From assembly GCF_024979235.1 (NCBI RefSeq), contig NZ_JANLCM010000001.1, positions 2,170,001-2,234,000 on the forward strand: a DNA stretch of 64,000 nt. Direction: 5' to 3'. Position numbers and translations under genes: made by a program. The stretch's first letter is position 1. The number at the start of each line of letters is the position of its first letter. The DNA comes from Herbiconiux aconitum (lineage in GTDB: Bacteria > Actinomycetota > Actinomycetes > Actinomycetales > Microbacteriaceae). Below are positions 62,260-64,000 of the stretch, piece by piece. Under the pieces are notes generated by a model that saw only the letters and a list, made by a program, of their open reading frames with translations, was not told the DNA's origin and ran no database searches.

Positions 62260-62766
62260 GTGATCATCCGTCGGGCCTTCTTCTACTGGCAGTTCCCTGC
62301 CGCGGTGATCCTGCCCGCGTGGATACTGGTGGGCTGGGGAGTGTTCGCTGCCACCGGCTGGCAGATCATCGGACTGATCGTCGGCGTCATGTTGCTCACG
62401 GTCGCCATGCTGGCCACCGCGGGCCTGATCTTCGCCCGAAAAGATGTGCGCTCCGAACGCGCCGTCTCGTGGCTCGACGTGGGGCTGCTGACCGTGCTGC
62501 ACGGGCTGATCGTGGCCGTGGGGTTCTTCACCCCGGTCACTGCCCTGCTCGGAACGCTGTCCGCAGTCGCGGTCATCGCGCTGTTCTGGTCGGGAATCAT
62601 CCAACTGGTCGTCGAGACCCGGCGCCGAGTGCGCGCCACGCTGGCCGCCTTCGAGGCGCAGGCGCAGCAGGCCTCGCGCCTGCAGAGCCCGCCGCAGAAG
62701 CCGCGGATGGATGGCGAGTACATCGTGATCGAGACGAGCGACCGCCCGATGCCGCCCCGGGTCTGA
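62260..62766 (+). CDS. Conserved small membrane protein of unknown function
   Basis: 168 residues from GTG 62260. Four hydrophobic helices: FPAAVILPAWILVGWGVFAAT, IIGLIVGVMLLTVAMLATAGLIF, VGLLTVLHGLIVAVGFFTPVT and LGTLSAVAVIALFWSGIIQLVVE, followed by a charged cytoplasmic tail that begins TRRRVRATLAAFEAQAQQASRL and ends in DGEYIVIETSDRPMPPRV. I do not recognise a named family. It lies between map and rplS on the plus strand with no operon partner within 170 bases. Confidence is high that it is a gene because of the ordered helices and codon use, low about function. Confidence 0.78.
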   Translation: MIIRRAFFYWQFPAAVILPAWILVGWGVFAATGWQIIGLIVGVMLLTVAMLATAGLIFARKDVRSERAVSWLDVGLLTVLHGLIVAVGFFTPVTALLGTLSAVAVIALFWSGIIQLVVETRRRVRATLAAFEAQAQQASRLQSPPQKPRMDGEYIVIETSDRPMPPRV

Positions 62767-62792
62767 CCGGAATTCCGCAGATCTGCACCGCT

Positions 62793-62835
62793 TTGCGCGG
62801 CCCGCGTCATCTATGGCACAATTGACCCTTGTGCC
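62793..62835 (+). promoter_or_regulatory. Candidate rplS promoter and inverted repeat in its leader
   Basis: TTGCGC at 62793-62798 and CACAAT at 62817-62822, 18 bases apart, form a plausible promoter. The second element overlaps a perfect inverted repeat GGCACAA (62815-62821)/TTGTGCC (62829-62835) with a 7-base centre. It precedes rplS, whose ATG at 62940 has no clear Shine-Dalgarno sequence, so control in this leader is possible. Confidence 0.35.
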
Positions 62836-62939
62836 GCGGCCAGGCTCTGCCACAGGGGAGCCAGCATTTCTCAGGCACATCTTCTACTGAAACCGAAGCC
62901 GTAGTCGACCTGTGGCGGGTACAGATTGCGAACACACTC

Positions 62940-63287
62940 ATGCATATCCTCGATTCCGTCGATGCGGCCTCGCTCCGCACCGACATCCCCGACTTCCGTG
63001 CCGGCGACACCGTCAAGGTGCACGTGAACATCATCGAAGGTACGCGTTCGCGTATCCAGATCTTCCAGGGCGTCGTGATCGCCCGTAAGAACGAGGGCGT
63101 GCGCGAGAGCTTCACCGTGCGCAAGGTCAGCTTCCAGGTCGGCGTCGAGCGTACCTTCCCGGTGCACTCCCCGGTCATCGACCACATCGAGGTCGTCACC
63201 CGCGGTGACGTCCGTCGCGCGAAGCTCTACTACCTCCGCAACCTCCGCGGCAAGAAGGCCAAGATCAAAGAGAAGCGCGACGCGTAG
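62940..63287 (+). CDS. rplS: 50S ribosomal protein L19
   Basis: 115 residues from ATG 62940, the usual start [19 protein letters not shown] of actinobacterial L19; the frame is open to 62829 without similarity. Family blocks: [57 protein letters not shown] and the C-terminal [24 protein letters not shown]. It sits at the 30S-50S interface. The leader upstream carries an inverted repeat and lacks a strong ribosome site. lepB follows after an 87-base gap with a hairpin. Confidence 0.96.
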   Translation: MHILDSVDAASLRTDIPDFRAGDTVKVHVNIIEGTRSRIQIFQGVVIARKNEGVRESFTVRKVSFQVGVERTFPVHSPVIDHIEVVTRGDVRRAKLYYLRNLRGKKAKIKEKRDA

Positions 63288-63328
63288 TCTCCGAATTCGC
63301 TGCATGCCTCGCGCATGACGTCGATTAT

Positions 63329-63367
63329 CCTGAGCTCCCGACCACTACAGTGGTTCGGGAGCTCAGG
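63329..63367 (+). promoter_or_regulatory. Hairpin between rplS and lepB, touching the lepB ribosome site
   Basis: CCTGAGCTCCCGA and TCGGGAGCTCAGG pair over 13 bases, continued by CCAC/GTGG around a TACA loop with one bulged T. The 3' arm ends at 63367 and includes the AGG of AGGCGG (63365-63370), the likely Shine-Dalgarno of lepB (ATG 63375). It could act as an rplS terminator, a lepB translation control, or both. No T run follows. Confidence 0.5.
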
Positions 63368-63374
63368 CGGTTAA

Positions 63375-64000
63375 ATGACAGAAACATCCCTGCCCTCGCG
63401 GGAAGAAGAAGCGGACGACCAGCGTCCGAGGCGATCCCGGAGCGCGTGGCTCTTCGTTCGCGACCTGCTGATCATCTTCTTGATCGCACTGCTCGCGTCC
63501 GTTCTCATCAAGACGTTCTTGGTGCGGTCGTTCTACATCCCCTCGGGGTCGATGGAGAACACTCTGCAGATCGACGATCGCATCCTGGTGAACCAGCTGG
63601 AGCCGAACGTGATGCCGCTCTCGCGCGGCGACGTCGTGGTGTTCAAAGACCCGGGCGGCTGGCTGCCGCCCACGGCCGAGCCCGACAAGAATCCCTTGGC
63701 CGCCGGCATCGACTGGGTGCTCGAAGGCGTGGGCCTCGCAGCCGACGACGCGAACGACCACCTGATCAAGCGCGTCATCGGCTTGCCGGGCGATCACGTC
63801 GTCTGCTGCAACGCGTTGGGGCAGATGTCGGTGAACGGCATTCCGCTCGACGAGACGGCCTATCTGAAGCTCCCGGATGGGGTCTCCGCCGTCTCGCAGG
63901 AGCCCTTCGACATCACAGTGCCCCCGGATTCGCTCTGGGTGATGGGCGACAACCGCTACAACTCGGCCGATTCCCGGTTCAATCAAGACAAACCGGGCAA
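63375..64000 (+). CDS. lepB: Signal peptidase I (cut by window edge)
   Basis: The frame opens at ATG 63375 and runs off the right end, giving 208 residues. The N-terminal cytoplasmic tail is followed by one transmembrane helix (DLLIIFLIALLASVLIKTFLV, ~30-50), then box B FYIPSGSMENTLQIDDRILVNQL with the catalytic Ser59, the PLSRGDVVVFKDP block, box D DHLIKRVIGLPGDHVVCC with the general-base Lys in KRVIG, and box E VMGDNRYNSADSRF. It removes signal peptides on the outer face of the membrane. A roughly 25-residue insert between boxes C and D is typical of actinobacteria. It is preceded by rplS and a hairpin. Confidence 0.94.
   Translation, partial: MTETSLPSREEEADDQRPRRSRSAWLFVRDLLIIFLIALLASVLIKTFLVRSFYIPSGSMENTLQIDDRILVNQLEPNVMPLSRGDVVVFKDPGGWLPPTAEPDKNPLAAGIDWVLEGVGLAADDANDHLIKRVIGLPGDHVVCCNALGQMSVNGIPLDETAYLKLPDGVSAVSQEPFDITVPPDSLWVMGDNRYNSADSRFNQDKPG

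Overview
The window is chromosomal DNA from a high-GC actinobacterium. The best fit is the family Microbacteriaceae. This rests on GC-rich codon use with frequent GTG/TTG starts, F420-type luciferase-like oxidoreductases, a mycoredoxin, a protein O-mannosyltransferase next to rsmI, the order rsmI-(insert)-metG-tatD-rsmA-ispE, and the order rpsP-khpA-rimM-trmD-map-rplS-lepB. Species cannot be named from sequence alone.

Layout. 1-12 kb: the end of a TetR regulator, a DUF1684 protein, a YyaL-type thioredoxin-domain protein, a sulfurtransferase, a DrrA/DrrB-type ABC exporter convergent with a 1159-residue AfsR-like regulator, a CoA-binding protein and MetY. 12-16.9 kb: a guanidine-III riboswitch with its Gdx/SugE exporter, a wall-anchored beta-propeller protein, a YeiH-type transporter and a protein mannosyltransferase. 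17-28.7 kb: rsmI, a quinone oxidoreductase-like gene, the coupled metG-tatD-rsmA set, a cell-wall-binding-repeat protein, ispE, a Pr6Pr membrane protein, a spermidine-synthase-like protein, an ABC-F protein and a MarR regulator. 28.8-33.4 kb: tRNA-Gln, glmU, prs, mycoredoxin, ftsY and an alpha/beta hydrolase. 33.5-38.8 kb: an araB-araD-araA operon behind a LacI-family regulator, with a lac-type operator before araB.

The accessory part is 38.9-48.3 kb. A 2294-residue secreted RHS/YD-repeat protein with two PA14 modules ends in a short, compositionally different tail that I cannot assign to a family. A lipoprotein gene overlaps its 3' end, as an immunity gene of a polymorphic toxin would. The next 2 kb are AT-richer and hold small unknown or broken genes, including a lipoprotein interrupted by one in-frame stop and a small membrane ORF containing a GTCGCT microsatellite.

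From 48.3 kb on come an HxlR regulator divergent from an unusual fusion (luciferase-like monooxygenase plus BBE-type FAD oxidase), a DUF6458 protein, two more luciferase-like oxidoreductases, a MarR-MFS pair with a palindromic operator, and ffh. The right end is translation and secretion housekeeping: rpsP, khpA, rimM, a 20-bp-stem terminator and an inserted endonuclease-like gene, then trmD, map, rplS and a truncated lepB.
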